Shown one piece after another: positions 60,722-64,000 of a stretch of 64,000 bases of DNA. Numbering within the stretch: the first letter of the stretch is position 1; each line of letters begins with the position of its first letter. The notes beneath the pieces were generated by a model, which worked only from the letters and a program-made list of their open reading frames with translations, was not told the origin of the DNA and did not search any database. The DNA is from Pseudolactococcus sp041800635 (GTDB taxonomy: Bacteria; Bacillota; Bacilli; Lactobacillales; Streptococcaceae). The translations under genes were made by a program, and so were the position numbers. The stretch covers positions 2,170,001 through 2,234,000 of the forward strand of contig CP181259.1 in NCBI GenBank assembly GCA_047833645.1, written 5' to 3'.

Positions 60722-63700
60722 TGCCCAAACGTAACGATATCAAAAAAATCATGGTCATCGGCTCTGGACCAATCATTATTGGTCAAGCAGCTGAGTTTGA
60801 CTACGCTGGCACACAAGCTTGTCTAGCTTTGAAAGAAGAAGGTTACAGTGTTGTCTTGGTCAATTCAAATCCGGCGACCATCATGACAGATAAAGAAATT
60901 GCAGACAAGGTGTATATTGAGCCGATCACAGTTGAATTTGTCACACGGATTCTGCGTAAAGAACGGCCAGATGCTTTGCTGCCAACACTTGGTGGGCAAA
61001 CTGGTTTGAATATGGCAATGGAATTGTCAAAAACAGGTATTCTGGAAGAATTAAATATCGAGCTTCTTGGGACAAAACTCTCAGCCATTGACCAGGCAGA
61101 AGACCGTGATTTGTTTAAACAGCTTATGGAAGAGTTGGACCAACCGATTCCAGAGTCTGAAATTGTTAATACGGTTGAGGAAGCTGTGACTTTCGCCAAT
61201 ACCATTGGCTACCCCATTATCGTTCGCCCTGCCTTTACCCTTGGGGGTACTGGTGGGGGTATGTGTGATAATGAAGAAGAATTACGAGAAACTGCTGAGA
61301 ACGGCTTGAAACTTTCACCTGTGACGCAATGTTTGATTGAGAAATCCATCGCTGGCTTCAAAGAAATTGAGTATGAAGTCATGCGTGATGCAGCTGACAA
61401 TGCCATTGTCGTTTGTAACATGGAAAACTTTGACCCAGTTGGGATTCATACAGGGGACTCTATCGTCTTTGCACCGAGTCAAACCTTGAGTGACATTGAG
61501 TATCAAATGTTGCGTGATGCGTCTTTGAAAATCATTCGTGCGCTTAAAATCGAGGGTGGCTGTAATGTACAGTTAGCGCTTGACCCAGATAGCTTTAATT
61601 ACTACGTCATCGAAGTGAATCCACGTGTCTCACGGTCATCAGCGCTTGCTTCTAAAGCAACAGGTTATCCGATCGCTAAATTAGCAGCGAAAATTGCTGT
61701 TGGCTTGACCTTGGATGAGATGATTAATCCAGTAACTGGGACGACTTATGCCATGTTTGAACCAGCGCTTGACTATGTGGTTTCTAAAATTCCACGTTTT
61801 CCATTTGATAAATTCGAATCTGGTGAACGTCGTCTTGGTACACAGATGAAAGCGACTGGCGAAGTCATGGCGATTGGTCGTAATATCGAGGAATCTTTCC
61901 TCAAAGCGGTCCGTTCGCTTGAAGTCGGCGCTTATCATAATGAAATGCCTGAATTAGCAGACGTGCCGGATGATGCCTTGGTTGAAAAAATCGTGAAGGC
62001 TCAGGATGACCGCTTGTTCTATTTATCAGAAGCGATTCGTCGTGGCTATACGATTGAAGAATTGCACAGTCTGACCAAAATTGACCTCTTTTTCTTGGAT
62101 AAATTGCTGCATATCGTTGAAATCGAGCAAGCATTAACTGTTAATGTTTTCAATCCTGAAGTGCTGAAAGACGCTAAGCGAAACGGTTTTTCAGACCGCA
62201 AAATTGCGGATCTTTGGCAAATAGATGCGGCGGAAGTTCGGAAACGTCGTTTAGATAACAATATTGTCCCAGTTTTCAAAATGGTCGATACTTGTGCGGC
62301 TGAGTTTGAGTCGACAACGCCTTATTTCTATAGCTCTTATGAGTTTGAAAATGAGTCAATCCGCTCTGAAAAAGAGTCTGTCCTTGTCCTTGGGTCAGGT
62401 CCAATTCGGATTGGTCAAGGGGTCGAGTTCGACTATGCCACGGTCCATTCAGTCAAAGCGATTCAAGCTGCTGGCTATGAAGCGATTATCATGAACTCAA
62501 ATCCAGAGACGGTGTCCACTGACTTTTCAGTTTCTGACAAACTTTACTTTGAGCCACTGACATTCGAAGATGTGATGAATGTCATCGACCTTGAGCAGCC
62601 TAAGGGCGTGATCGTCCAGTTTGGTGGGCAAACAGCTATCAACTTGGCAGAGCCTTTGTCTCAAGCGGGTGTGAAGATTTTAGGGACGCAGGTTGAGGCG
62701 CTTGACCGTGCAGAGGACCGAAAACTCTTTGAAGCAGCACTACAAGAGCTTGAGATTCCGCAACCGATTGGTGCGACTGCAACAAACGAAGAAGAGGCAG
62801 TGGCCAATGCGAATGCGATTGGTTATCCTGTGCTCGTTCGCCCATCTTATGTCTTGGGTGGACGTGCCATGGAAATCGTGGATAATGAGTCTGACTTGCG
62901 TAACTACATGCAAACGGCGGTTAAGGCGAGTCCGGATCATCCTGTTTTGGTCGATTCTTATCTGCTTGGGCGTGAATGTGAAGTGGATGCGATTTGTGAT
63001 GGTGAAAATGTTCTGATTCCTGGGATTATGGAGCATATTGAGCGTGCGGGGGTTCACTCGGGCGATTCGATGGCCGTTTATCCGCCGCAAAATCTGTCGG
63101 CTGACTTGCAAGCGACGATTGCTGACTATACCAAACGTTTGGCGCTTGGCCTCAACTGTATCGGTATGATGAATGTTCAGTTTGTTATTTTTGACGACAC
63201 GGTTTATGTCATCGAAGTCAACCCACGTGCGTCTCGAACGGTGCCTTTCTTGTCTAAAGTGACGGGCATTCCGATGGCACAGGTGGCGACACAGCTGATC
63301 TTAGGTAAAACCTTGACTGAGTTAGGCTATGAAGATGGTCTCTTCCCTGAAGACAGTAAGGTTCACGTCAAAGCGCCAGTCTTCAGTTTTACCAAACTGC
63401 AAAAAGTGGATGCCTACCTCTCACCTGAGATGAAATCGACAGGTGAAGTCATGGGCTCAGACACGACCCTCGAAAAAGCCCTCTATAAAGCTTTTGAGGC
63501 CTCATACCTCCACTTGCCAACCTTCGGCAATATCCTCTTTACGGTAGCAGATGATGCCAAGGAAGAGGCCCTGGCCCTAGCGAAACGTTTCCACGACATC
63601 GGCTACGGCATTTACGCGACTTCTGGTACGGCTAAGTTCTTCGCTGAACATGGTGTCTATGCGGAAATCATCGCTAAAATTGGCGAAAGTACAAATGGTC

Positions 63701-63909
63701 AAGCCAACATCGTCGATAGTATTCGTGCAGGCCGCATTCAAGCGGTTGTTAATACCATGGGGAAAGACAGAAACGACCACAATACAGATGGGATGACCAT
63801 TCGTCGCGAATCCATCGAGCATGGTGTGCCTTTGTTTACCTCACTTGATACGATTGCTGCCATGTTAAAAGTTTTAGAAAGTCGCTCATTTGTGACACAA
63901 GCCATTTAA
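60721..63909 (+). CDS. carB: Carbamoyl-phosphate synthase large subunit
   Basis: 1062 residues, full length. Two homologous ATP-grasp halves begin VIGSGPIIIGQAAEFDYAG (near 12) and VLGSGPIRIGQGVEFDYA (near 557), and an MGS-like C-terminal domain (YGIYATSGTAKFFAEHG near 961) follows. It makes carbamoyl phosphate for PyrB and for arginine synthesis. Translation is coupled to carA and ends at the terminator at 63933. Confidence 0.97.
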   Translation: MPKRNDIKKIMVIGSGPIIIGQAAEFDYAGTQACLALKEEGYSVVLVNSNPATIMTDKEIADKVYIEPITVEFVTRILRKERPDALLPTLGGQTGLNMAMELSKTGILEELNIELLGTKLSAIDQAEDRDLFKQLMEELDQPIPESEIVNTVEEAVTFANTIGYPIIVRPAFTLGGTGGGMCDNEEELRETAENGLKLSPVTQCLIEKSIAGFKEIEYEVMRDAADNAIVVCNMENFDPVGIHTGDSIVFAPSQTLSDIEYQMLRDASLKIIRALKIEGGCNVQLALDPDSFNYYVIEVNPRVSRSSALASKATGYPIAKLAAKIAVGLTLDEMINPVTGTTYAMFEPALDYVVSKIPRFPFDKFESGERRLGTQMKATGEVMAIGRNIEESFLKAVRSLEVGAYHNEMPELADVPDDALVEKIVKAQDDRLFYLSEAIRRGYTIEELHSLTKIDLFFLDKLLHIVEIEQALTVNVFNPEVLKDAKRNGFSDRKIADLWQIDAAEVRKRRLDNNIVPVFKMVDTCAAEFESTTPYFYSSYEFENESIRSEKESVLVLGSGPIRIGQGVEFDYATVHSVKAIQAAGYEAIIMNSNPETVSTDFSVSDKLYFEPLTFEDVMNVIDLEQPKGVIVQFGGQTAINLAEPLSQAGVKILGTQVEALDRAEDRKLFEAALQELEIPQPIGATATNEEEAVANANAIGYPVLVRPSYVLGGRAMEIVDNESDLRNYMQTAVKASPDHPVLVDSYLLGRECEVDAICDGENVLIPGIMEHIERAGVHSGDSMAVYPPQNLSADLQATIADYTKRLALGLNCIGMMNVQFVIFDDTVYVIEVNPRASRTVPFLSKVTGIPMAQVATQLILGKTLTELGYEDGLFPEDSKVHVKAPVFSFTKLQKVDAYLSPEMKSTGEVMGSDTTLEKALYKAFEASYLHLPTFGNILFTVADDAKEEALALAKRFHDIGYGIYATSGTAKFFAEHGVYAEIIAKIGESTNGQANIVDSIRAGRIQAVVNTMGKDRNDHNTDGMTIRRESIEHGVPLFTSLDTIAAMLKVLESRSFVTQAI

Positions 63910-63932
63910 TTGTTTTATTAACAAAAAATGAG

Positions 63933-63962
63933 AACATACGAGCTAAGGCTGGTATGTTTTTT
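63933..63962 (+). terminator. Terminator of the car genes
   Basis: AACATAC/GTATGTT arms (extended by one mismatch and GC pairs) with T6. Confidence 0.8.
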
Positions 63963-64000
63963 AATGTCAAAGTGTTTTGACTTATTTTTCGAAAACGTCA

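Overview
The window comes from a low-GC Gram-positive bacterium of the Streptococcaceae, most likely a Lactococcus in the broad sense. Whether it belongs to the Pseudolactococcus group (piscium/raffinolactis relatives) is a guess. Evidence for this placement: a GlnP with two fused substrate-binding domains beside GlnQ, pepQ close to ccpA, a pyrR-pyrP-pyrB-carA-carB run with PyrR attenuators, asd and dapA under a candidate asd-type leader and a lysine riboswitch, an RNase J2 gene, cvpA-mutS2, and strong TGnTATAAT extended -10 promoters. Most of the window is ordinary chromosomal core.

Layout. 1-1.7 kb: an FtsX-type ABC exporter (permease cut by the window edge, then its ATPase). 1.7-4.7 kb: an AT-rich accessory stretch ending at tRNA-Arg(CCU). 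It holds a Fst/par-like type I toxin-antitoxin, an Abi_2 (AbiD/AbiF-type) HEPN protein behind a small terminated hairpin RNA, and an NTF2-like protein. 4.7-8.6 kb (minus strand): DEAD-box helicase, Gfo/Idh/MocA oxidoreductase, and an unusual ECF transporter pair (EcfT plus a shrunken double ATPase). 8.6-16 kb: udk, pta, a HAD phosphatase, ftsK, holA and an M20 amidohydrolase. 16-20.3 kb: a glycine T-box leader, a GIY-YIG protein placed between T-box and synthetase, glyQ, glyS and a UPF0291 gene. 20.6-25.9 kb (minus): a secreted nuclease-like protein lacking both catalytic arginines, glnQ, glnP and pepQ. 26-33.8 kb: gdhA, ccpA, an MFS transporter, sdpR-sdpI, a PadR/DUF1700/DUF4097 operon and an ECF S component.

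33.8-36.3 kb is a scar. A truncated IS3-family element joins a gene cut after about 18 codons to a GltD-like gene that lost its N-terminus. 36.4-44.2 kb: cvpA, mutS2, two decayed genes (a PTS EIIA fragment and a frameshifted HAD gene), gntK and tkt. 44.3-46.8 kb: an EcsC-like protein, a GAGGCTGGGA hairpin element and an amino-acid permease. 46.8-54.5 kb: asd and dapA, apparently split by an AT-rich insert encoding a surface VWA/lipase-like protein (frameshifted in a T tract of its signal peptide), a DUF6273 protein with the same C-terminal repeat, a PadR regulator and a HAAS-like membrane protein. 54.6-64 kb: rnjB and the pyrimidine genes pyrR, pyrP, pyrB, carA and carB.

How it fits together. 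Nitrogen and amino-acid metabolism dominates: glutamine uptake, glutamate dehydrogenase, a truncated glutamate-synthase-like gene, lysine/diaminopimelate synthesis, carbamoyl phosphate and pyrimidines. Much of it has visible RNA-level control: a T-box, a lysine riboswitch, an asd-type leader and two PyrR attenuators. The most interesting accessory items are the HEPN/hairpin-RNA locus, the par-like locus, the GIY-YIG gene under T-box control, the possibly phase-variable VWA/lipase cluster, and a structured intergenic repeat found before both the UPF0291 gene and carA.
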